Positions 46,174 through 54,753 of a stretch of DNA of 64,000 nt are shown piece after piece (within the stretch, counting starts at the first letter, position 1; the number at the start of each line of letters is the position of its first letter). The notes below the pieces were generated by a model. The model saw nothing but the letters and a program-made list of their open reading frames with translations. It ran no database searches and was not told the origin of the DNA. The stretch is from NCBI RefSeq assembly GCF_011378855.1, contig NZ_WTLB01000005.1, forward strand, positions 78,816 through 142,815, read 5' to 3'. A program made the translations under genes and the position numbers. The stretch comes from Pseudoalteromonas sp. Z1A8. Lineage in GTDB: Bacteria > Pseudomonadota > Gammaproteobacteria > Enterobacterales > Alteromonadaceae.

Positions 46174-47217
46174 TTACTTAACTGACTGTAATGGTTTTTG
46201 CTGCCACACACGGATGTATTCAATTTCAAAGTCGACTACACCATCATCTTTTTTGCCCTCAGGGCTATTACGTTCAAGCTCTTCTTTACTTTTTGGTACG
46301 CCATGCCAAGGAAAAGTCTCCTGATCAAGCCATAAAAACAGTGGCTTAGTGGCTACATAGCCTGTATCAACCCCGCGGTGCTCTTTTGCCCAGGCATCAG
46401 CTTGTGCTGCAGATACTTCGCTAAATAATTTACCGTCAACATAGTATTTAATTCCTTGGGCGCTCCAGTCAATTCCATACACGTGAAAGTCATCGGCTAC
46501 TCTAAAGCCTAAGTCTTTTCGTTCTGTGTAAGTGGGCTTGCCCATTACCTTTTTATTCCAATCGCGGATTGACCACCATAACTCACTGTCTATGTGATCT
46601 TTTTTAGGGTCGTGCGAGTCGCCAAATAATTCAAAAAAGTCAACTTCTAACTTTTCGCCCATCGACCAAAATGCACTGCTCACTTGCGCATCAGCGGCTT
46701 TGCTTTTAATTTCTATGTATCCGTACTGAAAAGACTTTCTGCCGATAAAGCATGCCGTTGTGAGGTTTTCGTATTTAAGTGCATCGCCAAACACAGGCTT
46801 ATGTATTTTTTGTTCAAAAGGAAAGTCAGGCTCCCAACGTGTCTCGAGTTTTAGTTTGCCATTTTCTAGGCGGTAGTTATTACCCGAAAATTGCGAAGGT
46901 GCGCGGCCTTTCCATACTTTTTTATTTGGATTATCTGGATGCTTATAAATAGGTTTACCGTTTTCTATTTTACCCACAATGTACCAACGTTCTTCATCGA
47001 TAGTGCTGGTTTCAAATTCGTCACTTACTTGGGTGTTAAGTACCCATTTACCGGTGTTTTGCGGATCTGTTAAAGGCAATAAGTTATTTTTAGTTTGGGG
47101 AAGCTTTTGCGTGTTAGTCGTCGCATCGCTGCTACAACCGCCAATGGTTATTACCGACAATAATGCTGCTGTGAGCGTCAATTTATGTGTTTTTATATTT
47201 TTTTGCGTGTTGTTCAT
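46174..47217 (-). CDS. GH16 galactanase, lipoprotein (non-CgkA type)
   Basis: 347 residues. Lipobox TIGGC (Cys28). GH16 jelly roll with catalytic motif E-V-D-F-F-E: nucleophile Glu191, Asp193 and acid/base Glu196. The motif is the ExDxxE form with a beta-bulge, used by carrageenases, agarases and porphyranases rather than laminarinases. Aromatic residues line the presumed cleft (KLEVDFFELFGD, SELWWSIRDW, LFLWLDQETFPW). Sequence is far from CgkA at 59866. Candidate substrates are furcellaran (kappa/beta hybrid), beta-carrageenan or porphyran-like galactan; GH16_13-type furcellaranases come to mind but could not be verified. Co-transcribed with the VCBS/UnbV lipoprotein. Confidence 0.85.
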   Translation of the reverse strand: MNNTQKNIKTHKLTLTAALLSVITIGGCSSDATTNTQKLPQTKNNLLPLTDPQNTGKWVLNTQVSDEFETSTIDEERWYIVGKIENGKPIYKHPDNPNKKVWKGRAPSQFSGNNYRLENGKLKLETRWEPDFPFEQKIHKPVFGDALKYENLTTACFIGRKSFQYGYIEIKSKAADAQVSSAFWSMGEKLEVDFFELFGDSHDPKKDHIDSELWWSIRDWNKKVMGKPTYTERKDLGFRVADDFHVYGIDWSAQGIKYYVDGKLFSEVSAAQADAWAKEHRGVDTGYVATKPLFLWLDQETFPWHGVPKSKEELERNSPEGKKDDGVVDFEIEYIRVWQQKPLQSVK

Positions 47218-47312
47218 GATGTCTCATTATTTTGTATGTAAGTTTGTGTGAAAGTTAAAAATTAATACGTAAATAAATAGATTTTTTAGTGGCTTATAAG
47301 CAAACAAAACGA

Positions 47313-47335
47313 CTTTAAACCTATTTAGTTTAAAG
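47313..47335 (-). terminator. Hairpin between the TBDT-partner lipoprotein and the GH16 gene
   Basis: 8-bp stem CTTTAAAC / GTTTAAAG with a 7-base loop, 40 bp behind the lipoprotein stop. AT-rich and without a long T-run, so it may only attenuate. The GH16/VCBS genes have no operator of their own. Confidence 0.5.
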
Positions 47336-47374
47336 CCGCTTTAATTAATATTATGTTATGCGTCTAGTACTCGC

Positions 47375-49162
47375 TTAAATATCGATACGCGTAACGGCGT
47401 AATCGTCAATCAAGATTGAATCACCCGTTGGCAGTCCATACACTTCCCAAAGGGTAAACACATCGGTAATTGAGCTCCATGTTGCTGGAATAGCCCAGTC
47501 GCGTTGATTAGTTGAATCCTCTACAAACTCGATGTATTGCCACTGCGTAGTGGCTGCGAGTGCTGCGCTAAATAAGCCCGCTTCTGAGTAACGACCTGTA
47601 AATCCATTTGCATCCTCAGGTATGCCGTCATAAACCCACGGTACAACAACATGGCGCAACGTAACGGGTTCAACAGGCACTTGATTTAACTTAACCCACA
47701 CGGCATAACGGTATGTTTTACCAACAGACTCGGCACCACGTCCATAGTTGGCGCTATACCAGTTACGTTGTTTATTCCAAACTTGCTGAGTTGCAAAAGA
47801 GTACGGTGTATTCGCTTCACCTTGAGTTGCAGTACCCGCTGTAATTTCAAGCGAACGACCATTACCCGACACAGAGGTTGCCGATACACTATAAGTGGCA
47901 TTACCTTTATAAGGTGCACCTTCACCATTGAGGTTAAAGTCGGTGTTAAAGCCTGCTTCGTGTTCAGACACACCCGGCTCACACATTTGGTTATTAACAG
48001 TATTAACCGTAATACTTTTTTGCGAAATAAGTGATAAAGGTGTACTTGCTGTATCGCCATCAATAAGTTCAACCGTTACCGTATTTGGGCTGTCTATTGT
48101 TGTAGGTGCTTTAATGGCAAGTACTTCTCCAAAGCCGCTTTTTGCGGTTAAGCTTTTCGTAAATGAAACTTCATCGTTAAGTGTCCAATCAAAAGTATAT
48201 TCGCCGCTTAACTCTGCGTTTAGTAAAGCAGGCTGCACTTCTACACCACTGGCCACACAGATAGGAACGTCCTTGTTACCTGAAGAAGCGCCTAACTCGT
48301 TTTTATCGTCGTTTGTTATTGCAAGACTAAAAGCACCTGTCACTGTAAGTGTGGCGCTTGCTGAAGCTTCGGGGTTATCAACACTTGTGGCTGTAATAGT
48401 CGTTTCACCGGTATTTTTAGCGCTAATAAGGCCATTTTCATCAATGGTTGCAATATCTTCATCTGCAATTGAGTAAACAAGTGCGGGGTTACACGCGTAA
48501 TTTGGTATCGCTGATGCGAATACACTTGCTTGACCACCAGCAGGGATTTCAATCGGCGAGACGCTGACCTCAGTTACAACATCATCAATCGCATTGACAG
48601 TTAATTGTAATGTACGTGTAGGCAGTGCGCCGCCCGCAGCAATAGCTGCACCATTATTGATAGAATATGTAATGTTATAAATAACTTGGCTCGGAAAGTC
48701 TAAGTTACCATCAGCAATAGGGTTACCATCGCCATCTAAAGCGCCTCTAATATCGGTTTGGTCGCATTGTCTTAATGCCGCCGAAAACGCATCGGTATTT
48801 ACAACTAATTTAGTGCTATCACTTGATTGCGTGAAAGGTGAAATTCGGTGTGATGCAATAGTATTAGCACTTGTTTGTGGGGTAGTGAAATTATTATTAA
48901 CCACAAACTCTAACTCACTTACGTTTATGGTTGCACCTGACTCAGAGGCTGGTTTACCGTCGATTGTTACGCCTTGCAGTAAATCAATTTCTTGAACTCC
49001 GGACTCTTCATTTAATGTGCTCGTGATCACTGCGGTATCGATTACAAGTGCTAAATCAGATTTAAACTGCGGATCATAACCTTCATCCGTTCCGCCGCAC
49101 CCTGTTAATACTGAAAATATAACACTGCTAATTGCTGTTTTTATTAGTAAGTTATGTTTCAT
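47375..49162 (-). CDS. Large lipoprotein partner of TBDT 3 (Big2 and CBM-like domains)
   Basis: 595 residues from the ATG at 49162, which has GGAG upstream and begins a lipoprotein signal (SVLTGC, Cys22). An upstream reading to 49273 overlaps the TBDT gene and looks spurious. The middle carries a Big2 Ig-like domain (SVSPIEIPAGGQASVFA to ATSVDNPEASASATLTV, about 210-285) and a further Ig-like segment. The last 165 residues look like a CBM4/9-type jelly roll (FNLNGEGAPYKGNATYSV to ILIDDYAVTRI). No catalytic motif. It starts 62 bp behind the TBDT 3 stop. Gene order and make-up suggest a surface glycan-binding protein working with the TBDT, in the way SusD/SusE do in Bacteroidota. No homologous family is recognised. 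Confidence 0.78.
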   Translation of the reverse strand: MKHNLLIKTAISSVIFSVLTGCGGTDEGYDPQFKSDLALVIDTAVITSTLNEESGVQEIDLLQGVTIDGKPASESGATINVSELEFVVNNNFTTPQTSANTIASHRISPFTQSSDSTKLVVNTDAFSAALRQCDQTDIRGALDGDGNPIADGNLDFPSQVIYNITYSINNGAAIAAGGALPTRTLQLTVNAIDDVVTEVSVSPIEIPAGGQASVFASAIPNYACNPALVYSIADEDIATIDENGLISAKNTGETTITATSVDNPEASASATLTVTGAFSLAITNDDKNELGASSGNKDVPICVASGVEVQPALLNAELSGEYTFDWTLNDEVSFTKSLTAKSGFGEVLAIKAPTTIDSPNTVTVELIDGDTASTPLSLISQKSITVNTVNNQMCEPGVSEHEAGFNTDFNLNGEGAPYKGNATYSVSATSVSGNGRSLEITAGTATQGEANTPYSFATQQVWNKQRNWYSANYGRGAESVGKTYRYAVWVKLNQVPVEPVTLRHVVVPWVYDGIPEDANGFTGRYSEAGLFSAALAATTQWQYIEFVEDSTNQRDWAIPATWSSITDVFTLWEVYGLPTGDSILIDDYAVTRIDI

Positions 49163-49224
49163 CTTACTCTCCAAATTTTGTAAGACAGCGCGCCAAACGT
49201 GGCCCGCTGCTAATAGTTTCTCAA

Positions 49225-52200
49225 TTAAAAGGTACCGCGAAGACCAACACGGAACTGACGACCTGTTTTCCAAACTGATGCTGTACGCGAAGTAGTTACA
49301 CTGCCATCTTCAATTGCATTACCTTCATCGAGCACAACCTCTTGCGAGTTAGCTTCAAACGCATTACGACTAAATGAACTGGTGTAATAAATTCGGTTAG
49401 TTTCATCAGTTAAGTTAAGTGCCTGAAAAGTTAAGCTAAAGTTTTTATTAATTTTATAACTTGAGCTAAAGTCCAAACGATGGGTTGCCTCTTGCCATGT
49501 AGCGCCGCCAACTAAACCTCGGTTAACTAATTGATCCCCGGTGTAGCGACTCGCTAAACGTAATTGAATCCCTTTTTGTTCCCAATACAGTGTTGTATTT
49601 AGAGAATGCTTTGGAGTGAAAGGTTGTGGTAGTGGTTTTAAAAATATATCGGTATTACCTACCTGCTGACGATCAGATTCTGAATCTTGGTAGGTATAGT
49701 TCATGTTTAAACCTAAGCCACCCCAATAACTTGGTAAAAAGTCATAGTTTTGGTTGTAACCTAGTTCAACACCTTTAATATCTGCGCCTTTACCATTGGT
49801 TACTGTGGTTACGTTTACAACGTCACATTCAATGCGCCATTGGTCAAAAAAGCCTGCAACTTGTCTAAGTGGCATACAATCTTCTTCGCCACCTGGTGCT
49901 CTATTCTCATCGTAATCAAGTAATAAATCGGCTGTTTGTAAATCGTATTCGGTCCTAACGTCTTTATAGTGATACGGAACAACAACCGTTTCTTCAAAGT
50001 CTTTCATATCTTTGTAAAAGAACGCTACCGACAGCAAGCCTGAATCGCTAAAGTACCACTCATAGGACAAGTCGAGATTGGTTGATTTAAGCGGTTTTAA
50101 ATTTGCATTACCTGCTGAGCCATTAGCAGAGTCCCATTGTTGCTCAAAAATTTGTGTACGTGGGTTTAATGAATCAAAACGAGGACGCGTCATGGTTCTA
50201 CTAACAGCAAAACGTGCAATCATTTCTTCGTTAACTGCATAATTTAAGTTTAAGCTAGGTAAATAAGCGTCATGTCCGCCTTTTTTAGTTACCCAAGCAA
50301 CGCGGTCTTGTACTTCACGTCCGCTACCTTGTGTTCCTGTAAATGAAGTTGTTCTGTCTAAAAATGGCCAAATTTGTCCGTTACTTGCAAAGTGTGCCCA
50401 TGCATTAGCTGACGTTGGAACTAAATTTCCGTTGCTGTCGTAAATTAAAGAAGGTAATGCATTGTTAGCTATAATGTTGCCATTTTCATCTACAAACACT
50501 TGCTGATTTACACCCAGTCCGGTGTTCCCATCAGCCCCGGGAATTACAAACTGACCCGTTTGCGGATCAACAGGGAAAGTAGCTGGGTTTGAGCGGTTAT
50601 ACGCATGAGTGATTTGCCATGCCCAACAGTTTTGTAGCTCAGCATCGTTTGCTGGTGTGTAACGATGATCAGGCTGACCCGTGTCAGAGACCCCCATAAC
50701 AGCTGCCGGGCAGGCATCTAAATTTGTATTTGCTAAACCACGCTCAACTAACAAATTATACGCATCAACCATTTGTGGAAAACGCGTATAGTTAATACCG
50801 CCTACGCCTGTTGCTGTTGTGTCATCTTTTACATACCTAAGGCCTAAGTTACCTGTTAGCTTGCCATCCATCAGCTCAAAGTTTGCTTTAAAATAAGCGG
50901 CTTTTGTTTCGGTTTCAATATTACGACTGCCTGTAATGGTTTCGCGTATACCTACTTCGCCTGCATCTTTACCTGAAACAATCTCAAGCGCTTTTTCGGC
51001 ATCTAGTAACGGCCAGCCATTAAAAAACTGTGCAGAGCGATCTGATTGAATATCTTCACCAAAATTATCGTAAGGATAGGCACTATCAGCTACTATATCG
51101 GCTAAGCGAATTGTACCAAGCCCACGTACTTCAAACGCTTGATCAGGGTCTTCTAAATCTATTAAGTCACTGCCATTTGTGGTTGCTCTATTTTGAATAG
51201 AGACATCTTTTTTACGATTTGACCACTTAACTCCAAATTCAAGCGATCTAATAAAGTCACCATCAAGCGCATAGTCAAAATCAACAAAAAGCGACTTATT
51301 TGTATCCGCTAATTTGTTTTTACGAAGCACTAAACTACCTAAGTGATTGTGCTCCATATCATACGGATTAAAACGGCTGTATACCGCATTAGACGTACCA
51401 TCAAAGGCGTCAAACTCCCCTGGAGTAACACCTGTTGAGTAACTACATTCTCCACTGCTGCCGCAGTCGTAGCCAACCATTTCGTGGCTGCCATCGGGCA
51501 TTGATTCAACTATTTGGCGACCTGCCGTGCCCCAAGTAGCTGTACTAATAGAAATAAAACGATCTTTTTCATCATCGTCAGGTGTTTCATCAGTGGTTTT
51601 TGAAAAACCAGCTCTTACATTCATATTTAATGAATCGGTTACCTGATAATCAATATCGAGTGACGCTACATTAGTATCAATCTCTCTAAGTCCGTAGGAG
51701 CGAACAAAGTTACCACTTGTAGAGCGGCTACTTGATTGCTGCAAGGTATTGGTAGATAAATCAACCCCGTTTAGTGCTGTATTGTCGTCACCGGCATAAA
51801 TTAAAGGTGTTACAGGCCCCATGTTTAAACGTAGTCGTTGACTGTCGGTTAACACATCTTGCTCTGTATGAGTTACATCTAGCTGAATATCGAGTGACTC
51901 TGTTGGTTGGTATTGAAAACCTGTAGACACTGACAAGCGATCTCGTTGGTCATTATTTAATGTAAAATCAATAACCTCACGCGCTAAAACAAATAAATCA
52001 CCTTCATGTAATATTTGCGTTTCAGGGTCGTAATTATTAAGTGAACTCAGTGGATTTAATAATGCTTCTCCATTTTCACCAAAAAGCTTATTTCCATCTG
52101 CATCACGTTGATTGCCAAGTACCCTGATTGCTTTACCTGTAACGGTGTCATGTGCTGTACGACCAGTTGCATCATCTAAATCAACAATAGGAATTGCGCC

Positions 52201-52935
52201 GTTAGCCCAATCGGTATTGATACGATCTTGTCGTGTTTTTTGGGTATCTTTAGAGGCCGTTATAATAAAGCCAAAGGTGTCGTCGAAGTATTTATCAGAA
52301 AAGCTAAAATTAATGCGTGAGTCACTTTCATCAGAAAACTCGTTGTAGCGCCCTTCAACCGTAAAAGAACGACGTGGTTTGTTTAAATTTAGCGGTTTTA
52401 CAGTTCTAAGCACAACACTTGCGCCGAGTGAGCCTTCATCGTTATCAGCAGAAGATGTTTTAATTACATCGATAGATGACAATATATCTGACGAAAAAGA
52501 GCTTAAATCAACACTGTTATCGTTAGTAGCACCCGCACTAGAGCCATCGGTACTTAGCCCGCCGGTAAGTGCGACACCATTCATTGATATTTGATTTAAA
52601 GAAGGTCCGGCACCACGAATTGATATACGAGTTCCTTCACCACCCTCTTCTTGAATACTCACCCCGGTTACTCTAGATAGTGCATCAGCGATGTTTTGAT
52701 CTGTTGATTTACCTACATCTTCAGCATGAATTGAGTCACTTACGTTGTCGGAAAAGCGCTTTGCGTTTACCGCTTTTCGTAAGCTACTTTTGATCCCTTG
52801 GACTTCAATTATTTCGATATCTTTTTGTAGTTTTATTTTCTCTTTTTCTTCATCTTCTTGTGCAAAAGCAGATGATGAAATAAGCGAAGCAATAATAGCT
52901 GCAGAGACTGCTGATAACCTAAAGTTATGCTGCAT
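49225..52935 (-). CDS. TonB-dependent receptor 3 of the carrageenan locus (very large)
   Basis: 1236 residues, about 250-300 longer than the other VRSSL-type receptor of the locus. Signal peptide ends near AFA-QE. An acidic/basic stretch (EDEEKEKIKLQKDIEIIEVQGIKSSLRKAVNAKRF) leads into the plug (GKSTDQNIADALSRVTGVSIQEEGGEGTRISIRG). The barrel has several long insertions with many Asp, Asn and aromatic residues in presumed surface loops, and ends in FRVGLRGTF. Size and loops point to a large, sulfated oligosaccharide as cargo. AGGAG at the start; operator 156 bp upstream. Followed by its lipoprotein partner. Confidence 0.88.
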   Translation of the reverse strand: MQHNFRLSAVSAAIIASLISSSAFAQEDEEKEKIKLQKDIEIIEVQGIKSSLRKAVNAKRFSDNVSDSIHAEDVGKSTDQNIADALSRVTGVSIQEEGGEGTRISIRGAGPSLNQISMNGVALTGGLSTDGSSAGATNDNSVDLSSFSSDILSSIDVIKTSSADNDEGSLGASVVLRTVKPLNLNKPRRSFTVEGRYNEFSDESDSRINFSFSDKYFDDTFGFIITASKDTQKTRQDRINTDWANGAIPIVDLDDATGRTAHDTVTGKAIRVLGNQRDADGNKLFGENGEALLNPLSSLNNYDPETQILHEGDLFVLAREVIDFTLNNDQRDRLSVSTGFQYQPTESLDIQLDVTHTEQDVLTDSQRLRLNMGPVTPLIYAGDDNTALNGVDLSTNTLQQSSSRSTSGNFVRSYGLREIDTNVASLDIDYQVTDSLNMNVRAGFSKTTDETPDDDEKDRFISISTATWGTAGRQIVESMPDGSHEMVGYDCGSSGECSYSTGVTPGEFDAFDGTSNAVYSRFNPYDMEHNHLGSLVLRKNKLADTNKSLFVDFDYALDGDFIRSLEFGVKWSNRKKDVSIQNRATTNGSDLIDLEDPDQAFEVRGLGTIRLADIVADSAYPYDNFGEDIQSDRSAQFFNGWPLLDAEKALEIVSGKDAGEVGIRETITGSRNIETETKAAYFKANFELMDGKLTGNLGLRYVKDDTTATGVGGINYTRFPQMVDAYNLLVERGLANTNLDACPAAVMGVSDTGQPDHRYTPANDAELQNCWAWQITHAYNRSNPATFPVDPQTGQFVIPGADGNTGLGVNQQVFVDENGNIIANNALPSLIYDSNGNLVPTSANAWAHFASNGQIWPFLDRTTSFTGTQGSGREVQDRVAWVTKKGGHDAYLPSLNLNYAVNEEMIARFAVSRTMTRPRFDSLNPRTQIFEQQWDSANGSAGNANLKPLKSTNLDLSYEWYFSDSGLLSVAFFYKDMKDFEETVVVPYHYKDVRTEYDLQTADLLLDYDENRAPGGEEDCMPLRQVAGFFDQWRIECDVVNVTTVTNGKGADIKGVELGYNQNYDFLPSYWGGLGLNMNYTYQDSESDRQQVGNTDIFLKPLPQPFTPKHSLNTTLYWEQKGIQLRLASRYTGDQLVNRGLVGGATWQEATHRLDFSSSYKINKNFSLTFQALNLTDETNRIYYTSSFSRNAFEANSQEVVLDEGNAIEDGSVTTSRTASVWKTGRQFRVGLRGTF

Positions 52936-53469
52936 TGTGTGCTCTCCTGTTTATCGGCATCGTTTTTCTCAATGCCAGTGTGTGATGATGTTGTCTATTT
53001 TTATTGTTAGTTAAGCGCCACAGATAAAATGAATGAACGTCCTGGTATCCTAATTTCGTTTCAGAGCGTTGCTTAACTTGCGATCAAGTTAAACATATGA
53101 TGTTTATATTTACAAGTCGTTTACTTTGATTTTTACATTTTTGTTTCTTTTTTAAACGAAGTAATTTAAATCGCTGTTTTTAAACAATTTAAATTCATTA
53201 ATATTTAAGTGAAAGTAACGTAGATATTTTTATTTTTTATACAAAACAAAAAAAGAGACTCAAAATCCCCATTAATAAATAAAATATGTTGTTGAAAATG
53301 ATCAAAATTGAGTTGTTCAGAAAGAAATTTACGAGGGTTTATAATATTAACTTATGCTCATTAGAATATTTACAGCGATCAAAAGCTGCCAATCAGCAGT
53401 TTTGAAAGCGGTAAACCAAATGTATTGCCCATAAATCTAAAGCTCAAACATACACGGCAATACACACGA
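52936..53469. other. Intergenic region upstream of TBDT 3
   Basis: About 530 bp, AT-rich, containing one carrageenan operator (53091-53105). No ORF, RNA or repeat recognised in the remainder. Confidence 0.4.
53091..53105. promoter_or_regulatory. Carrageenan-regulon operator copy 7
   Basis: AAACAT-ATG-ATGTTT, 156 bp upstream of the TBDT 3 start. Confidence 0.85.
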
Positions 53470-53513
53470 TTTTAATTTAAGAACCTAATTTAAGCGCTTA
53501 ACTTAAATTAAAA
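53470..53513 (-). terminator. AT-rich composite hairpin after the SMP-30-like lipoprotein gene
   Basis: Outer 12-bp stem TTTTAATTTAAG / CTTAAATTAAAA encloses an inner palindrome TTAAGCGCTTAA. It begins 3 bp beyond the stop codon. Confidence 0.6.
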
Positions 53514-53515
53514 CC

Positions 53516-54646
53516 TTACTTATTATGTAACTTAATTTCACTTACCGTATAAGGTTTGCCATGCCCAGTATTGGTAATGCCTGGGCCTGTAAGCAAGTCA
53601 AAATTCGACATAAGCAAAGAGCCTTTATAATAAATAATATCGGCGGGTTGGTCTAATTCACCATTTTCTGAATTGTTATCGGGGTACGATGCAATAACGG
53701 TTACATTTTGGTTTGTATCAATTTTTATAACTTGATTATTTAAAAAACCTGCGGCGTATAAATTACCTTGAGGGTCTATAGTTAAGCCATCAGGTCCACT
53801 TCCTTTTGGAAGTGTTGCATAGGTACTTTGGCTAAGCAGGTTGTTGTTTGTATCAAACGTTAATTTATAAATTAAGTCGTCACCTAGGTTGGTTACAAAC
53901 AAGTTGCCCTGTGAATCAAACACTAAGCCATCAAGTCCAAATTTACGTTGCTTATTAGCTGTTTTAGCCAAAAACAATAAATGCGGATCATCTGTACTGT
54001 TAGTCACTAATATATTGGTATCTGTGGCCTTAAAACGATATATCCCGCTGAGAGTCTCGGCCTTATTTTTACTTGGCACACGCAGTTGAGTTACGTAAAT
54101 ATAGCCATTTTGATAGCGCACACCGTTTGGCGAACTCATGCCTTTTGCTACTATTTGAGTATTGATGACTTTGTTATTTTTTAAGGTGAGTTTAAGTAAT
54201 CGGGCTTTGCCAGCACCTTGGTTATCGGCTATAAATAACGAGCCATCGGGGGCATAGGCAAGCCCCATAGGGCGGCCCTTCCCTTTATTGTTTGGCCCCG
54301 ATAACTGGGCTATTTTAGTAAACGTTTTATCATTATTAATATTAACCAGCACACCCGCTTGTAGCCCTTTATTGGCATAGTTAACACACGATAAAGTAAG
54401 CTCTCCTGAAGGAGAGACAGCAAAAGCGTCTGGGGTTGGGCAATAATCAGGGAGTGATGCAAATAAACTCGCACTCTCAAGCAGTGTATTAGACGTTTTA
54501 ACAGACGCTAAAGATGCACTTTCTCCCCCTTTATTTATATTTTTATTATTGCTTTGAGCCGTGTGGGTACTGCAACCAAACACAGTAAATAAGCACACTA
54601 GACCCGCTAATTTATTTTTAAGATGAGTGATGTTATTTTTATTCAT
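53516..54646 (-). CDS. SMP-30/NHL-like beta-propeller lipoprotein
   Basis: 376 residues. Lipobox TVFGC (Cys25). Propeller repeats of the SMP-30/gluconolactonase type: RPMGLAYAPDGSLFIAD, SSPNGVRYQNGYIYVT, GLDGLVFDSQGNLFVTN, GPDGLTIDPQGNLYAAG, QPADIIYYKGSLLMSN. Asn/Asp metal positions are partly kept. It is exported and lipid-anchored, unlike the cytoplasmic lactonase of the locus. It has no own operator and only a short upstream gap behind a strong terminator, so its control is unclear. It could be a lactonase, a glycan-binding propeller or an unrecognised hydrolase. Confidence 0.75.
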   Translation of the reverse strand: MNKNNITHLKNKLAGLVCLFTVFGCSTHTAQSNNKNINKGGESASLASVKTSNTLLESASLFASLPDYCPTPDAFAVSPSGELTLSCVNYANKGLQAGVLVNINNDKTFTKIAQLSGPNNKGKGRPMGLAYAPDGSLFIADNQGAGKARLLKLTLKNNKVINTQIVAKGMSSPNGVRYQNGYIYVTQLRVPSKNKAETLSGIYRFKATDTNILVTNSTDDPHLLFLAKTANKQRKFGLDGLVFDSQGNLFVTNLGDDLIYKLTFDTNNNLLSQSTYATLPKGSGPDGLTIDPQGNLYAAGFLNNQVIKIDTNQNVTVIASYPDNNSENGELDQPADIIYYKGSLLMSNFDLLTGPGITNTGHGKPYTVSEIKLHNK

Positions 54647-54680
54647 TATTGCTCTCTTTTACTCTTAATTTTTTGCGAAA

Positions 54681-54714
54681 AAAAAGCAAGGCTTGTTACC
54701 AAACCTTGCTTTTT
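54681..54714 (-). terminator. Terminator of the two-sulfatase operon
   Basis: Perfect 11-bp stem AAAAAGCAAGG / CCTTGCTTTTT with a 12-base loop, 40 bp behind the second VCBS/UnbV gene, T-run on the minus strand. Confidence 0.9.
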
Positions 54715-54753
54715 ACCTCTCATAGTTAACTTTGTCGTAATCAAACGTTGTAA

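Noticed and set aside
47928..48476. 182-codon plus-strand ORF opposite the TBDT-partner lipoprotein
   Set aside because: Antisense shadow; the minus-strand frame has signal, lipobox and domain structure.
49163..49273. Upstream extension of the TBDT-partner lipoprotein to 49273
   Set aside because: It would overlap the TBDT 3 stop region, has no ribosome site and buries the lipoprotein signal.
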